Source: Bacteroidales bacterium | GTDB taxonomy: Bacteria; Bacteroidota; Bacteroidia; Bacteroidales; Bacteroidaceae | NCBI GenBank assembly: GCA_004554665.1 | Contig: SFKY01000020.1 | Span: forward strand, 1-34,850 | Direction: 5' to 3' | DNA: 34,850 bases | Part shown: positions 8,038-16,695 of the stretch, piece after piece | Position numbering within the stretch: position 1 is the stretch's first letter | Layout: each line of letters starts with the position of its first letter | Notes under the pieces: generated by a model | The model's input: only the letters and a program-made list of their open reading frames with translations | Databases searched by the model: none | What the model was told of the DNA's origin: nothing | Position numbers and translations under genes: made by a program

Positions 8038-10718
8038 GGTTCTATCTCCTTTAGGTTCATTTCTGCAGAGCCTTCATGGATGTTGCGGCTGATTCCTTGT
8101 ACAAAGAATGTTCTACCCATGGCCGGATGGCGGTAGTGGTGCAGCGGGTTCACAAGACCTTCGCCGGCCTTGTCCCGCAACTTCTGCGTCATCGTGATCC
8201 GGGGGGCATGGTATTCCTGGTAGTAGCTGTCCACATACAGCTGCTCCGGCTTCGCGCTCTCCTCACGGGCGTAGTCGTAGAGCTGCAGCACACCGCCACC
8301 CGTCTGCATGTTCACGGGCGTGCTCATCTTCACGCTGTCCGTCACGCCAAGCGCATGGCTCTCTGCCGAGGTCAGCGCAGAGCTGATCTTGAAGGTGATG
8401 TCGTCCTTCCGGTTCACAAACGTTTCCTTCGTGTCGCTCAGATACACGATGTCCTTGTCGCCGGTGTTGTTCACAAGACCGTTGTCGCTGTATATCTTCA
8501 TCTCAAAAGACTCGATCACGATGCTGCTCACGTGCGGAAGCAACAGTATCGTGCTGCTGTCCCATTTCGGGCGACGGAAAAACGTGGGATGGCGGCGCGT
8601 CACCACGTCCCACGTTACGTTCACGGGGCCGAGGATCACAAACTGCACCGCACCGCTCACCATGTCTTGCTTCCTGATGGGGATCGCAGTGCCCTCAGCG
8701 TCCAGACCCATCTTGTAGTCGATGTTGTTCTGCAGGTCAAATTTCGTACCGATCAGCTTGTCGCCGATCTTCGGGTCAAAGCCTATCGTGAAACTCTGCT
8801 GGTAGTATTCGTCGTCGCTCGCGCATTGGCTACGCTGCTTGTACGTACGCCACTCATAGTCCGATGGCGTGCCCGTAGAGCCGGTCTCCACCACGCATTT
8901 GTCTCCGATGATGAGCATGCACGCCACCACCCCTACCTTCGATATCCGGTCCGTGCTGTCGCCGATGGCGCTGTAGGTGAACTCATACTCCTGGGGACAC
9001 TTGTCCGTCAGAGGCACAAGCCCTTGCGTACGCGCCGCGTCCCACTCCGGAGCAGTGCCGGGAGTAGCAGCCTTCCACCACTTCTGCGTGTAGTAGCGGC
9101 CGTCGCCGTTGTCGCGGCTCGGCACCGTGAGGTGCCACCATTGACGGATGCCGTCACCTGACACGCCTGCCGACGGCGTATAGTTGTATATAGCCTTATA
9201 CGTGTCCGTCAGGGCCATCACGGGGGTCAGCGCGATGCTGCCGCTCAGCACGATGTAGTTGGTCGTCTCCTCATCGTTGGGAGAGAACACGCCGCCCGTC
9301 GTGTGGCCGTTATACTCCGCATAGGGGATCGAGCTCTTCAGGGAGGTCTCGTTGGGATAGGCCTTGTTGTCGTCCTTGTCCTCCCCGTTGCCGTTCACGC
9401 TCAGCACGAGGCAGTTCGTCATCCCCACTTTCGATACGGGAGAGTTGTCCTTGCCGTCGGTCTTGCGCTCCACCTTGCCAAACGAGATGATGGCCGCGCC
9501 TGGCTGCTGAGACAGCACGTTGGGCAGACGTTCCTGGTGGGTGTTCCCATCGCCGTAGGTGACCATCAGACTGCCGTTGCCCTTGTCGGGAAAGGTCCAC
9601 TCGGCATTGTCCATCACCTGCATGTACCAGTCCGTGATAAGACCGCCGTCATAGTCGGTCTCCCTGCCGTGCGTCATGGCGTCAAAGGCATCGATGGCAG
9701 CGTCGCCATTGCCGTCACTGCTGTATTCGGTCAGGTATTTCTGTTTGTTCGAAAACGGGCTCTTCAGCAGGTCGTTGTCCAGAGGGCTCTTGATCACGCT
9801 CTCCACGCTCTTCACGTCACACGTCAGCAGCAGCTGGCTGTAGATCTCGCCCACGCTGATGCTTGTATCCGTACCCACCACGCGCTGCGTCGTGATGTCC
9901 GTCGTGCTGCGCGCCGTCGTCAGCCGCTCGGATGTCTGCAGGTCGAGCCAGCAGATGTCAGCATCGCCTTTCAGCGTCTCCCAGGAGAAGATATAGAAGT
10001 CCAGGCCGTCCTGCAGGATGTGCAGGTTCAGGTATCGCAGCAGCTCCTCCAGCACGCTGTCCTGCTGCCACACGTCATCCTCCTCATCACCAAGAAACAG
10101 CAGCTCGTTGATGCTCAGCTGACCGAAGATGGCATGGCGGTTGGAGCGCTGTGCGTCCACGGCCTTGCTGCCGTCATACCAGTAGTGGGTGGTCTGGCCG
10201 CCCTTGATGTCTAAGCTCGCTGACACGCCGCCAAGCATCTCGTTCATCACGCTCAGGAAGGTGCGCTGGGAGGCGGCGGATTTGATCGCGCTATACACAA
10301 CGCCCAGCGAACCCACATGGCGGTATTTCGCATATTGCAGGGCCGTCAGCGCGTCTATGCAGCTCAGCTCGATCTCGTCCAGATCCTCGTTGTAGCCCTG
10401 AGAGTACGTCTGAGGCTCCACATACCCCGCAAAGAGGCACACGCCCTCGCGGTAGATGTTCACCACCGCGTCCATGCACGAAGAGCAGAAAAAGTCCTGC
10501 ACGAAGTTGCGGGTCAGCAGCCGCACCGTGGCCTGCTGGCACAGCAGGTGGTCAAACGTGTCGTTCACCTCGCTCGTCGTCTCCACGGGGGAGTCGCTGA
10601 AGTAAAGGCCACTCTTCCCGTCGCCTATCTCCAGGGCATCGCCGCGGTCGCCGTGCGTCAGGATCAGCACCTCGATGCGGTCGTTCAGCTCGTTGTAGTA
10701 TTGTCCGTGTATGTACAT
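8034..10718 (-). CDS. Tail tip / baseplate hub protein
   Basis: This 894-aa protein lies directly after the tape-measure gene (stop 10722, 3 bases away), the place of the distal tail/tip proteins in siphophages. Residues 60-130 (LLCQQATVRLLTRNFVQDFFCSSCMDAVVNIYREGVCLFAGYVEP) match the first domain of gp27/Tal-type hub proteins (segment type 'v.I.rdg..lFsGyV'). The remainder contains many DNDG turns and long beta regions. I infer that it forms the tail tip to which the two downstream fibre proteins attach. No peptidase motif was found. Confidence 0.7.
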   Translation of the reverse strand: MYIHGQYYNELNDRIEVLILTHGDRGDALEIGDGKSGLYFSDSPVETTSEVNDTFDHLLCQQATVRLLTRNFVQDFFCSSCMDAVVNIYREGVCLFAGYVEPQTYSQGYNEDLDEIELSCIDALTALQYAKYRHVGSLGVVYSAIKSAASQRTFLSVMNEMLGGVSASLDIKGGQTTHYWYDGSKAVDAQRSNRHAIFGQLSINELLFLGDEEDDVWQQDSVLEELLRYLNLHILQDGLDFYIFSWETLKGDADICWLDLQTSERLTTARSTTDITTQRVVGTDTSISVGEIYSQLLLTCDVKSVESVIKSPLDNDLLKSPFSNKQKYLTEYSSDGNGDAAIDAFDAMTHGRETDYDGGLITDWYMQVMDNAEWTFPDKGNGSLMVTYGDGNTHQERLPNVLSQQPGAAIISFGKVERKTDGKDNSPVSKVGMTNCLVLSVNGNGEDKDDNKAYPNETSLKSSIPYAEYNGHTTGGVFSPNDEETTNYIVLSGSIALTPVMALTDTYKAIYNYTPSAGVSGDGIRQWWHLTVPSRDNGDGRYYTQKWWKAATPGTAPEWDAARTQGLVPLTDKCPQEYEFTYSAIGDSTDRISKVGVVACMLIIGDKCVVETGSTGTPSDYEWRTYKQRSQCASDDEYYQQSFTIGFDPKIGDKLIGTKFDLQNNIDYKMGLDAEGTAIPIRKQDMVSGAVQFVILGPVNVTWDVVTRRHPTFFRRPKWDSSTILLLPHVSSIVIESFEMKIYSDNGLVNNTGDKDIVYLSDTKETFVNRKDDITFKISSALTSAESHALGVTDSVKMSTPVNMQTGGGVLQLYDYAREESAKPEQLYVDSYYQEYHAPRITMTQKLRDKAGEGLVNPLHHYRHPAMGRTFFVQGISRNIHEGSAEMNLKEIEP

Positions 10719-10721
10719 CCT

Positions 10722-13700
10722 CTATAGTTTTATGTTCGTTCGCTTGCGGTTGATGCGCGTCTCGTTGGCAATGGCCATCACGATGTCGCGACCTCTCACT
10801 CTCGTCTCCATCCGCATCCCGCCCATCGAGCCGCTGTCGCCTATCAGCGACTTCAGTTTGTTCAGTGGCGCAATTACCTCAGGATTGCTCTTGGCTCCTG
10901 CATACTCGCCCATCAGCGCGAGGGTCGGGCCATACACGATACCGCCGTTGGCAAATGGCGTGACGGCAACCGAGGCCACAAGTCCCTGCATCGCCGCGAT
11001 GAAGCCGGCAGCAATGCCGGCACCGACAAATGGAATGTCGGCGTGTGCTGCCATAAACTTCGAGGCAGCCAACTCACGGTATGCCATGGCCTCGGCCTTT
11101 ACCGCCACAGTCGTACCAACTGATGCTGCAATTTCCGCTGGTGCTGCCGCCGTCTTCGCTGCCGCAGCAGAGGTGGCTGCCACACCACTTGCTGCCGTCA
11201 CGGTGTTTCCAATGCCTGTTGCTGCAGTAAGGGCTTGTATGATGGAGATGATGCTGTTGATGCCTTCATATACCTGTATGGCACCATCGACCAGTCCCGT
11301 GATGGTCTGCCAGGCATTACTGTTCCCTTTCAATGCCTCGGTAATGCCATCCACGCCGCCACCGATGCCTTTCATGCCAGCCCAGGCATCACCAAGTTTT
11401 GCATGGCTCTTATTCAGTACTTTCTCGTATCTTGACCAGTCTTGAATAAGTTTGGTGACTTCCTTGCGTTGCTTGTCACCAAGTGGATTCTTGGTATCAT
11501 CAAGCATCTTCTGCAATGAGCGTATCTTGTCCTTGATGCCCTCTATCCCTATGACCTCCAGTTTCATCTGCAAGGACTTTCCGCTAAGACCGTCAAGGTT
11601 ACCTACCTCCTCCTGCATCGAGGGCAGTTCGGTCATGCGTACCAATGCGTCACGCTTGGCCTGTAGGGCGTTGATGGTTCGCTGGATATTCTCTATCTCG
11701 TCCCCGCTCGCCTTACGTTGTCGTTCCCCATAGTAGCCGATGGCCTTGTCCAGCTCGCCCATCGTGTTCAGCGCACTGATGTCTGCCGGAACGTTCAAAG
11801 CGTCCAATGTTTCCTCCCATTCTCCACGAAGTTCACGAAGAGAGTGGATCTGCTTTTGAATCTCTTTACGTTCGGTTTCTGTAGCCGTTTTCAATTTCCG
11901 CTCATAGTACGCTATCTCGCCGTCCAACTGCTCGTAGGTCTTGAGATCTTCTGTCTTAAGAGCGGCATGAGAACTGTCTTCAAACGCCGTTTTAAGGTCG
12001 TTCAAACGCCTGATTTCATCATCCACCGCACGCAAGTTGTCCTTTGTGCTACGTTTGCGGAGCTGCTGCTGGTACACGAGCGCTGCATCGATAGATTCAA
12101 GGGTGTCAAGGGTCTTCGGGGGCACTACAGGATCTGGTTCCGACTTGGAGGGGAAGGTCTGTTTGGGGGTGCTCGCACGAGGGGTCTTCTTCGGACCGGT
12201 AGCTGTACCCTGTTCTTGCTTGTTTACGTTCTCGCGTCTGTTGAGTTCCGTCTGGAGACGGCCTATCTCGCTGTTCAGGCGTTGACGCTCCGCAGCGTCG
12301 TTCCCTTTTGTACGTTCCAGGTCTTGCCGCTTCTGATCCAGTTCCTGCCTAATCGTCTCAGTGGAGCTCTCGCGGAGGGTCGACGGGGTAACATGGACCG
12401 CATTACGGGAACGGTCAAGGGCATTCTGGGCTTCCACCATGTGCTTGATACACGAGTCATACTGACGCTGAAGTGTGGTGATATCATGGGTCAGCTGCGA
12501 AACCTCGCCACCCAACTGGTCATAGTAATCCTTGCCACCCGAAGCGTTCTCCCAGTTGTAATGTGTTTTACCGTTGCCGTCCCAATACTGCTGCCCAAGC
12601 TGGAGACGCTCGCTCTCCTTGCCGTCCTTTTCCAGTTGCTTGGCCGCAATTTGGGAGGCAAGCACCTTGGCCTGAGCCTCGTAGCCCATCTGCGCACAAT
12701 AGACCTTACTCTTGGATATCAGAGTGTCATACCATTCGGCTGCCGTTCGGTGATAGCCGAAACTCTCGCCGTATTTCCTGTTCAGTTCGTCTATTTTCTT
12801 GGAGGTGCTTTGATGGTTGTTGATAAGCGATGCCAATGAACTCACCTCCATGTCTATCTCGGCCTTGGCGTTTGACGAGGCATGGCTGAAAGCATCTGTG
12901 CTTTCTTTCAGCATATCCACGTCCTGGGCAGCATCCTCAGCCTCGCCACCCAGCGACGAGAACAGGGCCACAAGACCGGTGATGACTACAGATAGCCCCA
13001 TCGTCAGGGCCGCATACAGGGCCGTGACCGCAACGGTCAGGGCTGCGGTTCCTGCAGCAGCAGTATAGCCACTCGCAGCGAGGATGTTCTGGGCAGTCGT
13101 TACCACACGCTCATGGACAGCGAGGGCCGTTGCTTTGAGGGCCGTCAATGCAAGCACCACATTCAAGGCCTTCAATGAGGTTACCAATTTGATAGTACTG
13201 GTTACACAGATCATCGTCTGGGCCGTGATCGTGACTATCGGCATCGCTCCTTGCACCAATCCGCCAAGTTGCTCCTTGATGTCACCAAGGGTGTTCTCCA
13301 GTTGCTTTTGCTTGCCGGCATCGGTCTTCGCGAGTTCCTCATTCATATTGCCCACATTGGCAGTGATGACCTCGGCAAGCATGGCAGCGCGCTCGCTTTC
13401 CGTTCCGTACTGCAATACTTGCTTCTGGGCCGCGTCAAAGGTGATGCCCACACGCTGGAGCACTTCCACCTGGCCCTGCATCGCCTTGCCCATCATGTTG
13501 CCTATGCTCACCGCATCCTGGTTGGTGGCATTCAGCCCATTCTGCTGGGCGATCAGGTTGTTCATCGCTGGAATGAGGGTCTCCAGACTTTGTTGCTCTT
13601 TCAGGAAGGTGGCTATCTGCTGGGCACCACTCAGTTGCACCTCGTCACCTATCACGCCCATTTCCTGCTGGGCGGAGCAGAAGTCTTTGATGCTTTGTAT

Positions 13701-14000
13701 GGCCGCGTCGGTGCTGCCCATGCGCTGACGCATGATGGTCTCCAACTGGGTTTCAGCCACAAGTTGCACTTGATACGCTGAAGTAAGGTCTGCCATCACG
13801 AGCTGCAACTCGCTGATAGAGTTCTGAAGTTCCGAAATTGCTTGTGACGCATTGGCCCATGTCAAAATATCACGCTTCAGTTTCTCGCTCTCATCCTGCA
13901 CACTGCGGATCACACGACCGAGTTCCTCGGCATCTGCCGTTACTTTCTTGGCGCTGCCGTTATCGTTGATTTTTATTAAAAAACTGACCTCTTTTGCCAT
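10722..14000 (-). CDS. Tape measure protein
   Basis: This 1092-aa protein sets tail length. The ATG at 14000 (MAKEVSFLIKIND) is chosen over an upstream in-frame start at 14072, because the upstream peptide looks non-coding and the space holds a small + strand gene. The protein is helical throughout: a tape-measure N-terminal domain (about 90-230, DAVSIGNMMGKAMQGQVEVLQRVGI), a hydrophobic stretch with several possible membrane helices (about 250-350), long coiled coils (about 370-800) and a second Ala/Gly-rich hydrophobic end (about 930-1060). By the usual 0.15 nm per residue the tail would be about 160 nm. It follows the G/GT chaperone pair, as in siphophages. Confidence 0.9.
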   Translation of the reverse strand: MAKEVSFLIKINDNGSAKKVTADAEELGRVIRSVQDESEKLKRDILTWANASQAISELQNSISELQLVMADLTSAYQVQLVAETQLETIMRQRMGSTDAAIQSIKDFCSAQQEMGVIGDEVQLSGAQQIATFLKEQQSLETLIPAMNNLIAQQNGLNATNQDAVSIGNMMGKAMQGQVEVLQRVGITFDAAQKQVLQYGTESERAAMLAEVITANVGNMNEELAKTDAGKQKQLENTLGDIKEQLGGLVQGAMPIVTITAQTMICVTSTIKLVTSLKALNVVLALTALKATALAVHERVVTTAQNILAASGYTAAAGTAALTVAVTALYAALTMGLSVVITGLVALFSSLGGEAEDAAQDVDMLKESTDAFSHASSNAKAEIDMEVSSLASLINNHQSTSKKIDELNRKYGESFGYHRTAAEWYDTLISKSKVYCAQMGYEAQAKVLASQIAAKQLEKDGKESERLQLGQQYWDGNGKTHYNWENASGGKDYYDQLGGEVSQLTHDITTLQRQYDSCIKHMVEAQNALDRSRNAVHVTPSTLRESSTETIRQELDQKRQDLERTKGNDAAERQRLNSEIGRLQTELNRRENVNKQEQGTATGPKKTPRASTPKQTFPSKSEPDPVVPPKTLDTLESIDAALVYQQQLRKRSTKDNLRAVDDEIRRLNDLKTAFEDSSHAALKTEDLKTYEQLDGEIAYYERKLKTATETERKEIQKQIHSLRELRGEWEETLDALNVPADISALNTMGELDKAIGYYGERQRKASGDEIENIQRTINALQAKRDALVRMTELPSMQEEVGNLDGLSGKSLQMKLEVIGIEGIKDKIRSLQKMLDDTKNPLGDKQRKEVTKLIQDWSRYEKVLNKSHAKLGDAWAGMKGIGGGVDGITEALKGNSNAWQTITGLVDGAIQVYEGINSIISIIQALTAATGIGNTVTAASGVAATSAAAAKTAAAPAEIAASVGTTVAVKAEAMAYRELAASKFMAAHADIPFVGAGIAAGFIAAMQGLVASVAVTPFANGGIVYGPTLALMGEYAGAKSNPEVIAPLNKLKSLIGDSGSMGGMRMETRVRGRDIVMAIANETRINRKRTNIKL

Positions 14001-14026
14001 TTTCTTGTAATTATTGATTACCTTTG
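13993..14026 (+). promoter_or_regulatory. Promoter for the + strand small membrane gene
   Basis: TTTG (13993-13996), 22 bases, TACCTTTG (14019-14026) fits the Bacteroidota promoter pattern on the + strand. The expected start is near 14033, 18 bases before the ATG at 14051. It overlaps the start codon of the oppositely transcribed tape measure gene. Confidence 0.55.
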
Positions 14027-14050
14027 TCGCACATTCAAGATGGAACCGTG

Positions 14051-14197
14051 ATGAGCGTAAACTTAAAACCAATTCTCAGTTATGTCGGGCAGCACCCAGT
14101 TGCCACGGCAATCATGCTTGTGCTCTTGGTTTTCGTTGTGATTGATGCCATACGCTTCATCATTTGCATGATGAAGGATATGTTCAAGCGCAAATAG
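14051..14197 (+). CDS. 48-aa single-span membrane protein, opposite to the tail operon
   Basis: ATG at 14051 to TAG at 14195-14197. The peptide starts MSVNLKPILSYVGQ, has a strongly hydrophobic span of about 20 residues (ATAIMLVLLVFVVIDAI), then a short Cys/Met segment and a positive end (KDMFKRK), so N-out/C-in is likely. It exactly fills the gap between the tape measure start (14000) and the end of the chaperone gene (14201), without overlap, and has its own promoter-like sequence. It could be a lysogenic-stage small membrane protein (exclusion, stress) or a holin-like protein. I do not recognise a family. Confidence 0.55.
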   Translation: MSVNLKPILSYVGQHPVATAIMLVLLVFVVIDAIRFIICMMKDMFKRK

Positions 14198-14200
14198 CCT

Positions 14201-14820
14201 TTATTTCAGATTGGCAGCAGCCTTGGCTTCCCTGTATCTGCGCATCAGATCCTCCTTGCTTATTGCTTCCTCCTTTTTCTCGTTGCCTTCGTCCCAGGGG
14301 AAACTCATGATGTCTTTCGCTTCAAGGGTCTTTTTCGAATAGGGCTGCAAAGTGCAGAGACACTGCATTCTCAGTCGCTCCCAGGCACTGCGCTCACGAT
14401 GCTCGTGCATCTCATGCCACACGTTCCAAGTTGCCATAAACTCGGAAGGGGTGCACCGGCAAAAGTCATCCATACCCATGCCCATGCACCCCAACGCTAT
14501 TCCGAGCAAACGGTCTATGTCACCGTCGGCTACTTCGTCTTCAGACTTTTTTTTTCAACAGAACAACTCACTTTCTCATTCCAGCTGTTCAGTACAGAGG
14601 GAGTGATGCTGTTGCAGAAGGTCTCGAAGTCCAGGGGAAACTCACCGCCTTCTGCCTGGGTGGCACATTTCACGCAGCACCACATGAGCAGCAGAAGATC
14701 CTCAAGGTCGTCCTGCTTCATTTGGCTGACGTCCTTGCCGCTCTCCCGCTTGAAGAGCAGGAAGGCGCCCATCACAAATTCACAAGGGTACGATTGCCCT
14801 TTTAGTTCGATCCTCATCAT
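14201..14820 (-). CDS. Tail assembly chaperone GT, made by -1 frameshift
   Basis: The G frame (start 14820) contains GAA AAA AAA AGT at 14545-14556, a slippery A-run. A -1 shift after Lys91 continues AAG TCT GAA GAC and stays open to the stop at 14201, giving a fusion of about 206 aa. The downstream frame alone has only a TTG start (14509) and is closed by TGA just before the A-run, so it has no independent start, as expected for lambda-type G/GT. The T part (GCMGMGMDDFCRCTPSEFMATW) has the typical 'D..l.mtp.Ef' signature. GT bridges the tape measure protein and tail tube protein during assembly. Confidence 0.8.
14530..14820 (-). CDS. Tail assembly chaperone G (unshifted product)
   Basis: This 96-aa protein is read without frameshift, ending ...SVEKKSLKTK. 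It lies between the tail tube and tape measure genes, the conserved position of lambda gpG and its analogues. It starts MMRIELKGQSYPCEF and has a helical, acidic middle part (DVSQMKQDDLEDLLLLMWCC), which fits the helical chaperone family. The second ATG (14817) is an equally possible start. G should be the major product and GT the minor one. Coats the tape measure protein before the tube polymerises; not expected in the virion. Confidence 0.75.
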   Translation of the reverse strand: MMRIELKGQSYPCEFVMGAFLLFKRESGKDVSQMKQDDLEDLLLLMWCCVKCATQAEGGEFPLDFETFCNSITPSVLNSWNEKVSCSVEKKSLKTK

Positions 14821-14835
14821 ACCTTGTCCTCCTGC

Positions 14836-15297
14836 TTATGATGATGCCGCGTCACTCAGCCCATTTTCCAGCTTCTCGATCTTGCCGCAGTTCTCTAACT
14901 GGACGCTGTATTTCGCGTCGTCGCCAGCCTGGCCGTCAAGCTCAAGGCTCGTGATGATATACTTGCCCTTATACCCGCCGGTGGTCTTGCCGGTACGGGT
15001 GTCACCCTCACGCAGACCGTAGCTTGCGTCAATGGGCTCACCGGCCAGCTGCATGTCTTTCAGCTGGTCATAGGTCGGGGTGTCCGTGTCACCGTCTGTG
15101 AGCACGCAGCCATCGGCAGAGATGCTCTCAGAGAAACTCTTCACGTATTTCTCTTTCCATTTGCCACTCGACGCTTCTTTGGTCACACGCTCACCGGTCT
15201 CTGTTGTCGTTGAGACCTTGCAACCTGTTGAAAAACCAAGAGCCTTGCCACCTACACTGAGAATGAGGTCGGTGCCGTCTAAGATGCTTTTTGCCAT
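14836..15297 (-). CDS. Major tail tube protein
   Basis: This 153-aa protein begins MAKSILDGTDLILSVGGKALGFSTGCKVST and contains TGERVTKEASSGKWKEKYVKSFSESIS, the pattern of TP901-1-type major tail proteins (beta-sandwich tube subunit). KGKYIITSLELDGQAGDDAKYSVQLEN near the end is the typical last beta-hairpin. It directly precedes G/GT and the tape measure gene. No sheath protein gene is found nearby, which supports a non-contractile tail. Confidence 0.85.
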   Translation of the reverse strand: MAKSILDGTDLILSVGGKALGFSTGCKVSTTTETGERVTKEASSGKWKEKYVKSFSESISADGCVLTDGDTDTPTYDQLKDMQLAGEPIDASYGLREGDTRTGKTTGGYKGKYIITSLELDGQAGDDAKYSVQLENCGKIEKLENGLSDAASS

Positions 15298-15935
15298 TTC
15301 TTTCTTGTTGTTAATAAGGTTATGATTACGCCGGAAACCAGACCGGCCACGAATGTCGATAATAGTTCCAACCAGACGCGGGGAGCCGTCTTTTCCTCCT
15401 GCTCCTCCGTGTGCAAGGTGGTCGTCAGATGGGAGCTTATCGTCGAGAGGCGATCGATCTCCTGCTCATAGTAGGCGCACAGCCGTTCCAGACTGTCGCA
15501 GCCGGTCTCCACATACACCATCATGCCGCGAGGAGCCGTGTGCGGCTGCTGGGAAGCGACGCCGTCCTCCGTACGCATCAACGAGACGCTTGCGTGGGCC
15601 CTGCCGCTGCGCGCCGTGTAGCTCGCACCGGGTGGAAGCATCAGCAGGCTGTCAAGGGGTATGAGCAGACGAGTGCTGTCCGCATGCACGGATTCCGACA
15701 CCATCAGCCGGCGCACCACTTGGCTCCTTGCGCTGCTGTCGCTTGCGCTTGACGCGGATGTCGCCGTCGCCATCGTCACCGTCTTCACTGAGCGACAGCT
15801 CGCCACTGACAGGGCAAGAGCCAGCATGAGGACATAGCTGGATAGCCTCAATGGCGCGAGAAAGGCGGTTGAGAGCCCTCCGCGTAAGGTTGTTTTCCGA
15901 GACAAGCTTCTCGGTAAGCTTCGTTGAGTCGTCAT
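15279..15935 (-). CDS. Lipoprotein with C-terminal membrane segment, possible outer spanin role
   Basis: Open frame of up to 218 aa. A lipobox (SVASC, Cys47) follows MLALALSVASC. A TTG start at 15851 would give a compact signal peptide (MRLSSYVLMLALALSVASC), so the upstream part of the ORF may not be translated. The middle is Ser/Thr-rich (TATSASSASDSSARS) with LPPGASYTARSGRA, a motif I associate with uncharacterised Bacteroidota phage lipoproteins. Residues about 190-210 form a membrane helix (FVAGLVSGVIITLLTTRKK). It overlaps the next gene upstream (15652-16113) by about 200-280 bp in another frame and the tail tube start by 19 bp. Overlap of a lipoprotein with a membrane-anchored coiled-coil gene next to an endolysin recalls Rz/Rz1, but the C-terminal anchor is unusual. 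Confidence 0.6.
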   Translation of the reverse strand: MTTQRSLPRSLSRKTTLRGGLSTAFLAPLRLSSYVLMLALALSVASCRSVKTVTMATATSASSASDSSARSQVVRRLMVSESVHADSTRLLIPLDSLLMLPPGASYTARSGRAHASVSLMRTEDGVASQQPHTAPRGMMVYVETGCDSLERLCAYYEQEIDRLSTISSHLTTTLHTEEQEEKTAPRVWLELLSTFVAGLVSGVIITLLTTRKKWQKAS

Positions 15936-16113
15936 ATTTACGTTGGGTTTCTACAAGCAGGGCCGAGATGTCTTCGTACATGGCCTTGTACGTGTCGTGC
16001 ACGCTCTTCGCCTGCTTGGCGTCGTTCGCTTTCCGGTTGGCCACCCAGGCGATGGCGGCGCCTATGCCGCCAGAGGGTATCGCCCACTGGAGTATCTGCA
16101 TAATCGTGTCCAT
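15652..16113 (-). CDS. Membrane-anchored coiled-coil protein, possible inner spanin
   Basis: The ATG at 16113 gives 153 aa. An N-terminal membrane segment (MQILQWAIPSGGIGAAIAWVA) is followed by a helical, coiled-coil region to about residue 95 (DAKQAKSVHDTYKAMYEDISALL...), then Cys-x-x-x-x-x-x-Cys (LCPHAGSCP) and a charged tail (DDGDGDIRVKRKRQQRK). Topology and place, between the amidase and the overlapping lipoprotein gene, fit an Rz-like inner spanin or other lysis accessory. The upstream extension of the frame to 16230 lies inside the amidase gene and is not used. Confidence 0.55.
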   Translation of the reverse strand: MDTIMQILQWAIPSGGIGAAIAWVANRKANDAKQAKSVHDTYKAMYEDISALLVETQRKYDDSTKLTEKLVSENNLTRRALNRLSRAIEAIQLCPHAGSCPVSGELSLSEDGDDGDGDIRVKRKRQQRKEPSGAPADGVGIRACGQHSSAHTP

Positions 16114-16162
16114 TGCTTGGGTCGCTTTCCTTTGTTGTCCTGAATATTGATTTTTACCGTGA

Positions 16163-16633
16163 TTACTGTCTGATGCCGATTGACAGCAGCCAGGCCGGCA
16201 CGTCGAAGCTCGGGCAAGCCTTGCCGGCATTCAAATCGTGGTGACCCACGATGCGGATTTGTGGGAAACGTTCGTGGAAGTCGCGCACATACCGTTCCAA
16301 TGCCGTTCGTTGTGCAGCCGTACGGGTGTCCTTGGCCGTCTTCCCGTCTTTCGACAGGCCGCCCACGTACACCACATGTCGGCTCACGCTGTTGTAGCCT
16401 TTCGCGCCGTTCGTCGCCTCCCAGTCGTCAACCCATGCGTCCTCGTTGTTGTTCACCAGGCGCTCCACGCGGCCGTCCAGATGGATCATATCCGTGTAGC
16501 CCACCTGCTTCCAGCCACGCCCACCCTTGCTCACAGGGTCTGTGTGCCAGTGACGGATCTCGTCAGAGCTCACCTCACGGCCCTCGCGCGTCGCCGTGCA
16601 GTGGATTACCAGATACTCAAGCCTATGCCTCAT
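16163..16633 (-). CDS. N-acetylmuramoyl-L-alanine amidase (endolysin)
   Basis: This 156-aa protein (ATG at 16633; a GTG at 16642 is possible) is an amidase_2-type zinc enzyme like T7 lysozyme. It cuts the bond between N-acetylmuramic acid and L-alanine in peptidoglycan. Visible residues: VIHCTAT with zinc ligand His11, Tyr46 in VGYTD, GHHDL with His131/132, and KAC with Lys138 and zinc ligand Cys140; T7 lysozyme has H17, Y46, H122, K128, C130. There is no signal peptide and no separate cell-wall-binding domain, so export needs a holin. Likely partners are the two membrane proteins just downstream. Confidence 0.92.
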   Translation of the reverse strand: MRHRLEYLVIHCTATREGREVSSDEIRHWHTDPVSKGGRGWKQVGYTDMIHLDGRVERLVNNNEDAWVDDWEATNGAKGYNSVSRHVVYVGGLSKDGKTAKDTRTAAQRTALERYVRDFHERFPQIRIVGHHDLNAGKACPSFDVPAWLLSIGIRQ

Positions 16634-16639
16634 AGAGTT

Positions 16640-16690
16640 CACCGTTAAAGAGTTTACCTTTTTACCGTTTTACCTTTTTACCTTTAAAGA
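16640..16690. repeat. Octamer repeat array 1 (ACC[T/G]TTTT)
   Basis: ACCTTTTT ACCGTTTT ACCTTTTT ACCTTTAA in tandem between the capsid gene stop (16696) and the amidase start. On the transcript it reads as (AAAAAGGU)n, a purine-rich leader. Five similar arrays lie in front of other leftward genes. Confidence 0.75.
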
Positions 16691-16695
16691 GCCTT

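Noticed and set aside
2746..10718. Diversity-generating retroelement, as known in some Bacteroides transposable phages
   Set aside because: No reverse transcriptase motif (YxDD) and no template/variable repeat pair near the fibre genes was found.
346..10718. Invertible fibre segment with a Gin-type recombinase
   Set aside because: No serine recombinase gene and no duplicated, inverted fibre ends are visible.
14201..14509. Independent gene starting at TTG 14509
   Set aside because: No ribosome site; the frame is open to the slippery A-run and fits the frameshifted GT product better.
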